64,000 nucleotides of DNA from Geobacter sp. Its GTDB lineage: Bacteria > Desulfobacterota > Desulfuromonadia > Geobacterales > Geobacteraceae. Below, piece after piece: positions 54,421 to 63,885 of the stretch. Location: positions 62,001 through 126,000 of the forward strand of contig PJFC01000003.1 of NCBI GenBank assembly GCA_003574885.1. The letters are read 5' to 3'. The position numbers and the translations under genes were made by a program. How positions within the stretch are numbered: the first letter of the stretch is position 1; every line of letters begins with the position of its first letter. Below the pieces are notes generated by a model, which saw only the letters and a program-made list of their open reading frames with translations, did no database searches and was not told where the DNA came from.

Positions 54421-55572
54421 TTACCTTTCTATTATATCCAGGTATCGTTCTGCCATAACATCCCAGTTATATTCCTTGAAGTGTACATAGGCCGATTCTG
54501 CCATCATATTTATTATTTCTCTATTCAAATATGCATATTCTATTTTTTGGGCTAAGTCGTCGGTATTTGCTGCTTCGTAAAATAAGATATGTTCATTGGT
54601 GAAATAGAACTTAACACTATCCAGATCGCTGACAATTGTCGGTATTTTCATGTAGACATATTCAGCTAACTTATTTGAGAATGAAAGGTTCAAAAACACA
54701 TCTTTTCTCATTGATAGAATACCAAGGTCCATCTCTCCAAGCGATTTTAAAACTTCCTTATGCGTCATTGCACCATGAAAAATCACGGAGTTTTCGAGAT
54801 TCAATTTTTTTGTCAGCTTTTTAAGTTGAAAAAGGCACTGTCCGTCTCCATAAATGTGAAACAATATATCCGGGAACTTAAATTTGACTTTTGAGAACCC
54901 TTCGATTGCAGTGTCCAGCCCATATATGTCGGTAAGTGTACCGTGATATACGCAATTGAATCCCACGTGAGACCTTTTAATATCGCTGTCGACCACAGAG
55001 GTACTCACAGTATTCATTACAACTGTGATAGGTTTATGCGGTATTGACCTTTGATGAAAAATGCTTTTTATAGGTTCGTTTACCGTAATAACCTCATCTG
55101 CAAATTTTAAACATATTTTTTCGAGGATACGTAACAGGAATACAATCGGATGATGAAAACCAACTCCAAATTTCGACATAAAAAATTCTGGCATGATTTC
55201 ATGCATATCAAGAATGATTTTTTTGCCTTTAAGTTTTTGTATCAACCCGGCGAACACCAAAAAGTCAGGCAATGTATTGATGTGAACGATATCATACCGG
55301 TATCTGAAATCCAGGATGTTGAGCCTGATAAATGAAAGAAAAAAGAAGGTAAAATACTCAAGAACATATCTAATTTTACCTGATCTCTTCTTTTGCAAGC
55401 CGATCCTATAGATTTTTACATTATCAATTACTTCATGTCTGGCTTCTCCCGAGTTGCGCAAAGCAATTATAGAAACAGTATGGCCGTGAGACAATAGCGC
55501 CATAGCTTCTTTCCTAACACGGACATCACCAGGATATCCACTTTGAACTATAAGACATATATTTTTTGTCAT
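54421..55572 (-). CDS. Glycosyltransferase, GT4 family
   Basis: A 383-residue GT-B glycosyltransferase. The amino part NICLIVQSGYPGDVRVRKEA and HEVIDNVKIYRIG are common in GT4 enzymes; IVHINTLPDFLVFAGLIQKL precedes the linker. The carboxy half shows CVYHGTLTDIYGLDTAIEGF, IYGDGQCLFQL and LSFSNKLAEYVYMKIPTIVS. GGGAAG lies before the ATG. Substrate unknown. Confidence 0.87.
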   Translation of the reverse strand: MTKNICLIVQSGYPGDVRVRKEAMALLSHGHTVSIIALRNSGEARHEVIDNVKIYRIGLQKKRSGKIRYVLEYFTFFFLSFIRLNILDFRYRYDIVHINTLPDFLVFAGLIQKLKGKKIILDMHEIMPEFFMSKFGVGFHHPIVFLLRILEKICLKFADEVITVNEPIKSIFHQRSIPHKPITVVMNTVSTSVVDSDIKRSHVGFNCVYHGTLTDIYGLDTAIEGFSKVKFKFPDILFHIYGDGQCLFQLKKLTKKLNLENSVIFHGAMTHKEVLKSLGEMDLGILSMRKDVFLNLSFSNKLAEYVYMKIPTIVSDLDSVKFYFTNEHILFYEAANTDDLAQKIEYAYLNREIINMMAESAYVHFKEYNWDVMAERYLDIIER

Positions 55573-55657
55573 AATCTTCCCTGTTTTAAAATTTAACCAA
55601 ATTGACAGTTTTTTTTATTTGCCAACTAGTTCGTTTGCCAGTCCGGTTTCGCAAAAT

Positions 55658-57268
55658 TTACGTTGAAGTATCTGAATATTGGGCTTTATACATTTCCTCC
55701 AAAAATTTTCTATCTATCTTTCCAGTTGACGTTCTTGGTAAATCATCGAGGATTTCAACTGATTCAGGCACCATATATTTCGGAAGGAACTGGCTGCAGT
55801 GAATCAGGAGTTGATCGACATCAATACTGCCCTTCTCTGATTTTGCAACATAAGCAATAATCCTATTCCCAATCAATTCATCTGGCACAGCAATAACGAC
55901 AGCCTGCCCGATTAAAGGATAACCGGACAGAAGAAGTTCTATCTCATTCAACTCAACTCGATACCCCCTGCTTTTTATCATATGGTCTTTTCTGCCTACA
56001 AACTGATAGTTACCATCTTTATCAGTACGAACAATATCACCTGTTTTATACACTATAGATCGGAATACAGAATTACCTGTTTCCTGAACAAATTTATCCC
56101 TGGTCTTATCTTCATCGCCCCAGTAACCGAGTGCCACCGTTGAACTCTTAACAACGAGTTCCCCCTCTTCACCAGGATGAGCAACAAGTTCGTTACAATC
56201 ATTCAGGAGAAAGACGTCAAAATTGGGAAAAGGCTTCCCTATTGGTATCTTCCATGCGTTGTCCCCGGGAATCTCACCAATAGGGTAGAACATTGATGAG
56301 TTTGCCTCTGTCTGTCCATAAATATTGAATATTGCTGTCTTTTTAAAATGCTTCCTGAGCACTCGCAGATATTTTGCAGGCATAAGATCACCAGAAAAAT
56401 GTATGAGCCGCAATGAGTCGAAGGCAAACCGTTCAAGTCTACCTTTATCCGCAAGCATGGTGAGAACTGATGCAACAGAATTCCATATTGATATTCCCTC
56501 GTTATTTATGAATTCTGCCAACTTGACAGGGAATGTGGAAAGGAATTCAGGCACAGGAAGTATGGTTGCACCTTTTTTCACTGCCCCGAAAATATCAAAA
56601 ACCGACAGGTCAAAATGGAGTGGAGCATGACTGGCGATCCGGTCATCCACTCTTATTTCAAAAAAATCGGTTGCCATGTCCACAAAACTCAAAGCATTGC
56701 GATGGGAAATCACAACGCCCTTCGGTGTTCCGGTTGACCCCGAAGTATGAAGAATGTATGCGGGGTCAACGTCGGTCACACATACTGTGTTCAGATCAAA
56801 CGACACACCATGCCAGATCTCTTCCCATGTGATACACTCGAAATCAGATAGTAGACAATTTGAGTAATTAATACTTGATCCGACAATAATGACTTTTCTG
56901 AGGGGCAAATCTGCATACCCCTCGGCAAGTATATCCGATATACCCTTGAGCGAAGTTATAAGGCATTCAATAGCGCAGTTTGTTATTATGTATTTTGATC
57001 TGACAGGCGGAGCAAGTGGATCGATCGGGACATAGATAGCCCCGGCCTTCATGATTCCAAATAGAGAAACAATTGATTCAATCGATTTATTTAGCAGGAT
57101 ACCAACACGATCGCCATGTTTAACTCCCCAGCGAATAAGTACCGAAGCCAGTTCGTTGCTTTGACTTTCCAGATCGGAATAGCTTATAGAGGTATTCTTA
57201 AAGATAACAGCATCTTTATCAGGGTATTTTATAGAGCTAGCTGTCAAAAGATGATTTAAAAGATACAT
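55658..57268 (-). CDS. Stand-alone amino-acid adenylating enzyme (DltA/PltF-like)
   Basis: A 536-residue member of the adenylate-forming superfamily. Core motifs are YILHTSGSTGTPKGVVISH, HFDLSVFDIFGAV (whose Asp matches the residue that binds the amino group in NRPS adenylation domains), NIYGQTEANS, YKTGDIVRTDKDG and the carboxy-terminal Lys in TSTGKIDRK. The free-standing form and the FDLSVFDIFG stretch resemble proline-activating enzymes such as PltF and RedM, and DltA. It probably loads an amino acid on the carrier protein encoded at the right edge. Its place in a polysaccharide locus suggests aminoacyl-type decoration of a sugar. Confidence 0.85.
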   Translation of the reverse strand: MYLLNHLLTASSIKYPDKDAVIFKNTSISYSDLESQSNELASVLIRWGVKHGDRVGILLNKSIESIVSLFGIMKAGAIYVPIDPLAPPVRSKYIITNCAIECLITSLKGISDILAEGYADLPLRKVIIVGSSINYSNCLLSDFECITWEEIWHGVSFDLNTVCVTDVDPAYILHTSGSTGTPKGVVISHRNALSFVDMATDFFEIRVDDRIASHAPLHFDLSVFDIFGAVKKGATILPVPEFLSTFPVKLAEFINNEGISIWNSVASVLTMLADKGRLERFAFDSLRLIHFSGDLMPAKYLRVLRKHFKKTAIFNIYGQTEANSSMFYPIGEIPGDNAWKIPIGKPFPNFDVFLLNDCNELVAHPGEEGELVVKSSTVALGYWGDEDKTRDKFVQETGNSVFRSIVYKTGDIVRTDKDGNYQFVGRKDHMIKSRGYRVELNEIELLLSGYPLIGQAVVIAVPDELIGNRIIAYVAKSEKGSIDVDQLLIHCSQFLPKYMVPESVEILDDLPRTSTGKIDRKFLEEMYKAQYSDTST

Positions 57269-57352
57269 GATTTACTTGTCCATTATTAGTGTTAAAGAGC
57301 CATAGAACCGTGAGAAACATGGCTACAATCATATTTTCGTAACAAGAATGCA

Positions 57353-58414
57353 TTACCCTGCTTTCTGATAATCAAAGTAGTTCTTCAGAGCATCGACAAA
57401 GCATACCTTAGGTTCCCAACACAACAGATTTTTTAACTTCTCATTGCTGTAAATATTCCCTTTCCAGGCAGCCGAGCATTTCTTGCGGTTAAACGGAAGT
57501 GGCAATTTATTATTTGATAATTTTGAAATATTCTCACATAAATAACTAAATATGTAGAACATCCTGTAAGGAATATTTATGGATAAAAAATCTCGTACAT
57601 TTTGTTTATAGAGTCTCAAAAAACATTGGCTCGTCGGAAGGTCATCATCAACGACATTGAATATCTCTCCATCAACGCCTTTCTTGACCCCGGCAAGGGC
57701 AATTGCCTCTGTGCAGTTGTCAACATAAGATAACGGCAGCACATTCTGACCCCCCAAGTGGATAAAAACAGACCATGGTCCTATTTCTTTCATACGACCA
57801 ACCATACGATGTAGTCCCTTGTTCCCTGGCCCATACACTATGCCCGGCCTCAGAGTTACGCAAGACAGATTATTGCTATTACAGACTTCTGTGACCAGTT
57901 CCTCCTGCATAACTTTTGCAGTACAGTAAGCATCACTCCTACCGTCAAGATCTGCTTCGATATCGCATGATTCGTCCAATAAAGCTCCACGTTCAAGATT
58001 GATATTTGAGTAAACTCTCAGGGAACTCATGTTCACAAATCGCCGCAGTGATTTGTATTTTATGACAGCATTGAGAATATTTCTGGTAGTCTCAACGTTA
58101 TTTATATAAGAACTCTCAAAAGATGTATCTCTCATTGCTGCCGCCAGATGGTATATTACCCGTACACCTTCCACCAACCTGTCGCAGTCCTGTTGAGACA
58201 ACAAATCTCCTGTGCACATTTGAACGTTTTTTGATGAATGGCAGCTTATAACACTCCTAAGCGCGGTTAAGTCGCTCGTTGATCTCACACTACATTTCAA
58301 ATTATAATAACCGTAATCAAGCAGGGTTTTCACCAAACGAGGACCGATAAATCCATTTGAACCAGTGATAAGAATCTTATCAGAAAAATCAATTATCCTA
58401 TCATTAACACTCAT
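57353..58414 (-). CDS. NAD-dependent epimerase/dehydratase
   Basis: An extended short-chain dehydrogenase of about 353 residues. The Rossmann motif ILITGSNGFIGPRLV opens the protein, followed by VIYHLAAAMRD, the catalytic region with Ser-Ser-Leu (NMSSLRVYSNIN) and the Tyr-x3-Lys motif in DAYCTAKVMQEE. It then has VTLRPGIVYGPGNKG. It probably modifies a nucleotide sugar (epimerisation, dehydration or 4-reduction). The frame opens at 58465; ATG 58414 fits the family better. Confidence 0.85.
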   Translation of the reverse strand: MSVNDRIIDFSDKILITGSNGFIGPRLVKTLLDYGYYNLKCSVRSTSDLTALRSVISCHSSKNVQMCTGDLLSQQDCDRLVEGVRVIYHLAAAMRDTSFESSYINNVETTRNILNAVIKYKSLRRFVNMSSLRVYSNINLERGALLDESCDIEADLDGRSDAYCTAKVMQEELVTEVCNSNNLSCVTLRPGIVYGPGNKGLHRMVGRMKEIGPWSVFIHLGGQNVLPLSYVDNCTEAIALAGVKKGVDGEIFNVVDDDLPTSQCFLRLYKQNVRDFLSINIPYRMFYIFSYLCENISKLSNNKLPLPFNRKKCSAAWKGNIYSNEKLKNLLCWEPKVCFVDALKNYFDYQKAG

Positions 58415-58616
58415 GGCCGATGCTTTCACCCTGCATGACATAAAAAATAATTTGTACGCTATCAACTACAATATCTTAAAACTAATGTTGTATACCTATT
58501 ACAACAATGGCCGGTCAACATCCCGCCTCTTTGTTGGCATAGCTACTATTTCGGCAGCTTACGTATCCAACAAAGAGGCTTGATACTGATCTAATTAGTC
58601 ATTTGACCACAAAAAG

Positions 58617-59927
58617 CTAAGGTAAAGTAATTGTTTTTGTGCTATCTCCTAACATGCCAGTGTAATTAACATTCAGACCAAATGTAAGCGTTCCGTTACA
58701 ACTCGACGTTGACTTATATGTAAATGTGTAATTATTGCTTATTACCTTAAATATCTGATTTATAACTGTAGTTAAATCAGTAATCTGCGAATTATAATAT
58801 TTTCCGCCAGTTTCATCCGCCAACCTTTGTAGCAGTTGAGGATTCCCCCAAGTACCACCTTTAAAAGTCGGATCGACATAATATACTGTAAACACCGGAA
58901 TCCCTTTAGACTTAGCATGATTAATCACTTCATCTATCGTTTTAATCGTACTAGGAATGCTTCCCGGAGCCTCTACTCCGTCAGACAAAACGATCACCAC
59001 ACGTTTACCTTTACTTCCCATAGCAGCTCTATCGATAGACTGAAAAACCGAATCGTACAATTTTGTTCCTGGATCTATTGCCATAAGTTTGTCAATAAAT
59101 GCTTTTAATTCAACTTTTCCTAGATCATCTCCGACTACAAATGAAGGTGTTATTGGATTGATTTCTATTTGGTTGTTATATCTCCATATTGCAGCTTCGT
59201 CTGCCTGATCCAACTGGTCGACAAAATATTTTCCAGCATTAGCAATGGTAGTTGTGATTTGCGTTACACTTTCGCTCCAATCCATGGCCAATACAACAGA
59301 TACAGGTGTTTGTTGTAGGTTTGACAAGCTGATTCTTGATGAATCTACAACTGTACCATTCTCAGTCAACATAAAGTTTGATAATGCCAAAGAGGTCAGG
59401 TCTGTTCCATTTGGATCATCAACTGCAGCATTTACGCTAATATCTGGGCCTGGGCAGGCACCTGTACTGACTTTGTCGATCCAAGTGCTGAGGCTATTTC
59501 CATGTCCCTTTACACTAATGTTTATTGAGCTCAAATCAGGATCATTTGAAGGAATAGAGAATAAACTCTCATACACACCTTGCACTGTTGGTTTGAAATA
59601 AAGATATATATAACATGATTCAGTTGGGTTTAATGTTGTATTTGAACATGTCTCGCTTGTAATGCTAAATGGTGAAGCAGGATGCGTAACATTACCTATT
59701 ACCAAGTCAGCATTTCCTTTATTTTGAACAACTATAGTATTATCAGCACTGTTTTTCAGGACAATACCGCCAAAATCAACGGTTGATTTTGATGCGGTAA
59801 TATCCGGGGTTCCACTTACTCCACTTCCAGTATTATTTGATGTAGTAGTGCTTCCACCACTACATGCTGTCATGAACAACAGAGATACTAATACCATCAT
59901 TACCATCTTTATATTATTCTTCGCCAT
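58617..59927 (-). CDS. VWA-domain lipoprotein within the polysaccharide locus
   Basis: A 436-residue lipoprotein with lipobox MTACS near residue 22. An immunoglobulin-like choice-of-anchor domain (about 40-140, TVDFGGIVLKNSADNTIVVQ) is followed by a von Willebrand A domain (about 205-400) with MIDAS Asp-x-Ser-x-Ser in VLAMDWSESVTQ and IVLSDGVEAPG. It would bind a metal and a protein or glycan partner at the cell surface. Finding such a gene among glycosyltransferases is unusual; it may help attach the polymer or act independently. GAGGTAAAAG lies before the ATG. Confidence 0.87.
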   Translation of the reverse strand: MAKNNIKMVMMVLVSLLFMTACSGGSTTTSNNTGSGVSGTPDITASKSTVDFGGIVLKNSADNTIVVQNKGNADLVIGNVTHPASPFSITSETCSNTTLNPTESCYIYLYFKPTVQGVYESLFSIPSNDPDLSSINISVKGHGNSLSTWIDKVSTGACPGPDISVNAAVDDPNGTDLTSLALSNFMLTENGTVVDSSRISLSNLQQTPVSVVLAMDWSESVTQITTTIANAGKYFVDQLDQADEAAIWRYNNQIEINPITPSFVVGDDLGKVELKAFIDKLMAIDPGTKLYDSVFQSIDRAAMGSKGKRVVIVLSDGVEAPGSIPSTIKTIDEVINHAKSKGIPVFTVYYVDPTFKGGTWGNPQLLQRLADETGGKYYNSQITDLTTVINQIFKVISNNYTFTYKSTSSCNGTLTFGLNVNYTGMLGDSTKTITLP

Positions 59928-59947
59928 GCGCTTTTACCTCCTGTGAT

Positions 59948-60853
59948 TTAAGCTCTTTCGCTAGCAATGATCAGCCGAACAGTAGGACGATGAAACACAA
60001 GACATACTTTTCTTACTAATGCAGCAATAACCATAGGCCACCCCTTTAGCAGAATTTTGAACGCGACCCCCCACAGTTGCGCTCGGCAGGCTTTCCCTAC
60101 CCATTCATTTACAATGCCGCCTAAATATGCATATCTGTCAAACAGCCTGTCTTTACCTTGCCGAACCATGTCTATCAAGTACAAGACTCCCTGACACATT
60201 TTAGCGATATTCTTGCTGCTCTGGGTTTCATGGTATCGGTAGGCAAGCGTAATCGGCCGTGTCGCAATCACACATGGTCCGTATATCCCGGCCCGTAATA
60301 TCAACCGATAGTCATTCATATTTCTGGCCAGAGGGGCTCCCGTCCCCTGCTGTGCCTGTTCGAACAGTGTCTTTTTCATAACTATTCGGCTTTGGGCAAG
60401 GCCGATAGCTATATCTTTGGACAGGTAATCACGATATTTATAAACCACGATATCCTCGTCAATACCTCCTGAAGCAATGACAACTTCCTCATCACTGCTA
60501 AAACGCTGCATCGCGCCGATAATTATCGGAGGAGAGTCAAGCGCTCTTATGATCCTGTCATACGTAGCCAATGCATTCGGCAGGAAGTAATCATCACTGT
60601 CTAAAAATGCCATATACTCGCCAGTAGCATGGGATACACCTGTTTTGTATGCCATTTCAGAACCCTGGTTTTCCTGCCATATATATCTGACTTTCTCGCC
60701 ATAGGAGATGATAATTTCCTGAGTCCTGTCCGTTGAACCATCATCTACCACTATAAGTTCGTAGTCGCTGAACGTTTGTGACAAAACAGAATTTATTGCC
60801 TGACGTATATAATTTTCTCTATTGTATGCTGTAATAATTACACTGAAAATCAT
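59948..60853 (-). CDS. Glycosyltransferase family 2
   Basis: A 301-residue GT-A enzyme. The start FSVIITAYNRENYIRQAINS, SDYELIVVDDGSTDRT and the metal motif MAFLDSDDYFLPNAL are standard for family 2. The carboxy third is less conserved and has amphipathic helices, which may bind the membrane. It is 20 bases upstream of the VWA gene on the same strand. It may transfer the first or a branch sugar. Confidence 0.9.
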   Translation of the reverse strand: MIFSVIITAYNRENYIRQAINSVLSQTFSDYELIVVDDGSTDRTQEIIISYGEKVRYIWQENQGSEMAYKTGVSHATGEYMAFLDSDDYFLPNALATYDRIIRALDSPPIIIGAMQRFSSDEEVVIASGGIDEDIVVYKYRDYLSKDIAIGLAQSRIVMKKTLFEQAQQGTGAPLARNMNDYRLILRAGIYGPCVIATRPITLAYRYHETQSSKNIAKMCQGVLYLIDMVRQGKDRLFDRYAYLGGIVNEWVGKACRAQLWGVAFKILLKGWPMVIAALVRKVCLVFHRPTVRLIIASERA

Positions 60854-60942
60854 CTCTTTAAACCTCTCTAGCTTCGAGATAATTGTGATTCTGCTTTTTA
60901 TAGATTCAGTATTTATATACCTTTACATAAATCACTTAGCAT

Positions 60943-62088
60943 TCATATCCCAAGGAACTGCGCAATTATATTTCTTTGAATTTCTGAAGTACCTGAATAT
61001 ATTCTGCCCGCGACAGAATCACGAAGATGCCTTTCAAAATCCAGTTCTGTAGAGTAGCCATATCCCCCATGTATCTGGATCGCGTCGAGGCAATTCTGCA
61101 CATAGCTTTCACTGATATAGAGTTTTGCCATTGCAGATTCAATCGGTGCCCTCTTGCCCTGTGCTTTCATCCAGGCCGCCTTATAGAGAATAAGTCGTGA
61201 CAGTTCCACGCGCACTTTCATATCTGCAATCTTATGAGAAATGGACTGGTTACTGCCAATAGGCTTTCCGAACTGTTCACGGTTTTTTGCGTAATCGATA
61301 CATTCTTCGAGTATTTTTTCCATTGCACCTACATGAGTTGCAAACAGGCAGCTGCGCTCATATTCCATCTCCGAATTGAATATGGCCGCGCCGGCTCCCT
61401 CATTACCCAATCTGTTTTCTTCAGGCACTTCGCACTCCTGCAGCAGGACTTCTCCTATGGGACAGGTTCTCAACCCCATCAATTCCTCGCACGTGCCGAT
61501 TGAAAAACCCGGAAACGATTTTTCCACCAGAAATACTGATAACCCTGAAAACTTGTTGGATGTATCGGTAACGGCAAAAACAAGAAGTATATCGGCAAGT
61601 GGTGCATTTGTTATGAAGGTCTTTGTCCCATTAAGGACATACGAATTACCCTTTTTAACGGCCTTGCACTTTATGCCGAAGGCATCGGAACCGAAATTCG
61701 GTTCCGTCATGGCATGCCCACCTTTTAACGATCCGTTTGCGAGGCCCGTAAGGTATTTGTCCTTCTGAACGTCTGTTCCGAATTTAAGAATCGGCATTTC
61801 ACAGGTCCAGATATGAGAATTCAGTGAGAAAAGAAGTCCACTGTCGCTGCAGGCATACCCCATTCCCTCCATCGCCGCGATGCTGGTAAGCACATCCATT
61901 TCTAACCCGCCATAGCGTTGTGGCAATGTCAGCCCCTGTATTCCAAATCGAGCGCATTTATCCCAACCCGCCTGATTAAACTCACGGTCCCTTTCGCGCT
62001 GTTTTGCACCTTCATTGAGTTCGCGTCCGGCAAATTCTATTGCTGCATTTTTGAAAGCTACCTGGTCTTCGTTCAATGAAAAGTCCAT
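60943..62088 (-). CDS. Acyl-CoA dehydrogenase family protein (PltE/RedW-like)
   Basis: A 381-residue flavoprotein with the full three-domain fold: FGIQGLTLPQRYGGLEMDVL, HAMTEPNFGSDAFGIKCKAV, GTKTFITNAPLADILLVFAV, KNREQFGKPIG, IQIHGGYGYSTE and RIYSGTSEIQRNIIA. At the site where medium-chain enzymes have the catalytic Glu (YEGTSE) it has Ser, while a Glu in EMEYERSCLFA matches the alternative site used by isovaleryl-CoA dehydrogenase. The stretch LRTCPIGEVLLQECEVPEEN and its surroundings resemble PltE/RedW, which oxidise prolyl-carrier protein to the pyrrole. ATG 62088 has AAAGGG upstream. Confidence 0.88.
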   Translation of the reverse strand: MDFSLNEDQVAFKNAAIEFAGRELNEGAKQRERDREFNQAGWDKCARFGIQGLTLPQRYGGLEMDVLTSIAAMEGMGYACSDSGLLFSLNSHIWTCEMPILKFGTDVQKDKYLTGLANGSLKGGHAMTEPNFGSDAFGIKCKAVKKGNSYVLNGTKTFITNAPLADILLVFAVTDTSNKFSGLSVFLVEKSFPGFSIGTCEELMGLRTCPIGEVLLQECEVPEENRLGNEGAGAAIFNSEMEYERSCLFATHVGAMEKILEECIDYAKNREQFGKPIGSNQSISHKIADMKVRVELSRLILYKAAWMKAQGKRAPIESAMAKLYISESYVQNCLDAIQIHGGYGYSTELDFERHLRDSVAGRIYSGTSEIQRNIIAQFLGI

Positions 62089-62135
62089 AAATGCATCCCT
62101 TTGTATCAATTGCTACATGAGCATACCGACCTGAT

Positions 62136-63158
62136 TTACTTAACCTGCGATTTGCCATCGGGAAAAACCTGTTTCCCTCTTTTTTTTGATGCCAGTCCCG
62201 CCAGCACGTGGATCAGCCCCCATGAAGCAAGATGAGAAGAAAATGACATCGGATCCTGCTTGGGATATATCTCCACATAGTCAAGACCGGCTATTCCCTC
62301 TTCGCCAAGCCGATACAACGCTGAAAAAAGCTCATACGGGAAAAGACCGTTGAAATCGGCGGGGCCACCGGGGTTGAAGGCAGCATCGATGCAATCACTG
62401 CAAATCGAGACAAAGAGGTGTTGTGTATCTTTGCGGGCAATGGAAATTGCCTGCTCAATAATGCTGTCAATTCCTTGTTGCCTGATGTCCCTGATAGTAA
62501 AGATCGAAGCACCTATTTTTTTAGCGTAGTCAAACTGCGATGGGGAGTTTCTCGGCCCCCTGATCCCTACATGAACTATGCTTTCGTTTCGGACTTTATC
62601 TATCAACGAGGTTCTGTGAATGGGACCGCACCGCGGGAATTCATCGTTCCCGAAACTCCTCGAATTGTCAAAATGGGCATCAAGATGTATGACGCCGATG
62701 CTTCCTTCGAAATTTGTACTGTGCGCTTTGATTATCTCTTGGGTAAACGAGTGATCTCCTCCCAACACGATGGGGATGCTGTTATTTTTGTATATTGCGT
62801 CCATTGCTTCATATACATTTTTCATCGTTTCTGCGGGATCTGACGTGGCGACTTTTGTGTCACCGATATCGCCAATTTTGAGATAATCGAAGACATCTAT
62901 TTCATATTCGGGGAGGAAGCCACCATAACGGGCAGAGGCATGTCTGATAGTACGTGGCGCATGCTCGCAACCGGAAAAAGACCCCCAGGTTACGGTCCCT
63001 TCCCACGGCACCCCGACAACAATAACGTCATATCCTTCCTTAAGTGAACGGGGATCAAGAACATCAACGCCAAGAAAAGACGGAGTATCTCCAAACACTA
63101 CCGGCATTGAAGCTTTTCTATTCGGGACCATCGGAATGTCTTTCCTGTTGTTACGCAT
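62136..63158 (-). CDS. Arginase/agmatinase-family protein with altered metal site
   Basis: A 340-residue ureohydrolase-fold protein. Metal motifs one and two are intact (VLGGDHSF and VIHLDAHFDNS). The third, normally S-x-D-x-D-x2-D-P, reads SICSDCIDAAFNPGG: the first Asp is Cys, and the Pro after the third Asp is Ala. It may still bind metal through Cys, work on a different amidine or guanidine substrate, or be inactive. GGGGGCACC precedes the ATG. The context with an adenylating enzyme, carrier protein and GNAT suggests that it makes or trims the amino-acid precursor of a glycan substituent (inference). Confidence 0.85.
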   Translation of the reverse strand: MRNNRKDIPMVPNRKASMPVVFGDTPSFLGVDVLDPRSLKEGYDVIVVGVPWEGTVTWGSFSGCEHAPRTIRHASARYGGFLPEYEIDVFDYLKIGDIGDTKVATSDPAETMKNVYEAMDAIYKNNSIPIVLGGDHSFTQEIIKAHSTNFEGSIGVIHLDAHFDNSRSFGNDEFPRCGPIHRTSLIDKVRNESIVHVGIRGPRNSPSQFDYAKKIGASIFTIRDIRQQGIDSIIEQAISIARKDTQHLFVSICSDCIDAAFNPGGPADFNGLFPYELFSALYRLGEEGIAGLDYVEIYPKQDPMSFSSHLASWGLIHVLAGLASKKRGKQVFPDGKSQVK

Positions 63159-63213
63159 AGGTGCCCCCTTCTTGTGGAAGACAGGTCATGAGAATCGGCC
63201 TGACAAAAGCTCA

Positions 63214-63843
63214 TCAGGCAACAGCTTGCTTGAAAAACAAAAATCTGTTTACTTTCAACCGTTTGACCTCGCTCCATTTCCCCATTCTGTGTACCCAGAG
63301 CGCCGGTACGTTATCGCTCCAGTAATACCCGTACGCCTTGGTGAATCCCTTTTGGCGGAGTACCTTCAAAGCACTGGTTTGCAATAATGACGCAAAATTG
63401 TTACCACGTTCATCGGGGCTCAAAAACATATCAAACGTGTATACCTGGTCTTCTGCACAACTTATTTGCAGCCATTTGCAGTCGGGGTGATAATAATTCT
63501 CAGCACTCGTATTTGGCGTCGTAAACCAGATATCCCCTACTATCTTTTCATCTTTTATGATTGCACAGCCTCCATATCCTTTTTTTAAATACTGAGTAGC
63601 CTTCAGATATCTGTTTTTCACGGTATAGTTACATTTGTTTTCTGCCAGAAATTCTGGCCGCAGTTCTATCACGTTAATTGGACAATTTTCAGGCTGTTCT
63701 TTATCAGCATCAAATTCAATCAGGCTTTTTTCAACAACAATTGCAGTTCTATTACGATAATTAACTTCATGTAAAAATGATGATAATCCATTATGCTTTA
63801 TGAATTCATATACTTGTATCACTCTCATAACAAACTGTTTCAT
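63214..63843 (-). CDS. GNAT-family acyltransferase
   Basis: A 209-residue protein whose second half is a GNAT domain. The region GCAIIKDEKIVGDIWFTTP, FDMFLSPDERGNNFASLL (acyl-CoA or pantetheine binding, R-G-x2-F form) and GFTKAYGYYWSDNVPALW are typical. It probably transfers an acyl group, perhaps from the carrier protein encoded just upstream, to an amino sugar. The amino-terminal 60 residues are not recognised. It lies 42 bases after the carrier-protein stop. Confidence 0.82.
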   Translation of the reverse strand: MKQFVMRVIQVYEFIKHNGLSSFLHEVNYRNRTAIVVEKSLIEFDADKEQPENCPINVIELRPEFLAENKCNYTVKNRYLKATQYLKKGYGGCAIIKDEKIVGDIWFTTPNTSAENYYHPDCKWLQISCAEDQVYTFDMFLSPDERGNNFASLLQTSALKVLRQKGFTKAYGYYWSDNVPALWVHRMGKWSEVKRLKVNRFLFFKQAVA

Positions 63844-63885
63844 AAAGGCTATCTCTCTTAATTATTGAACTCAGTTGTTGAATAA

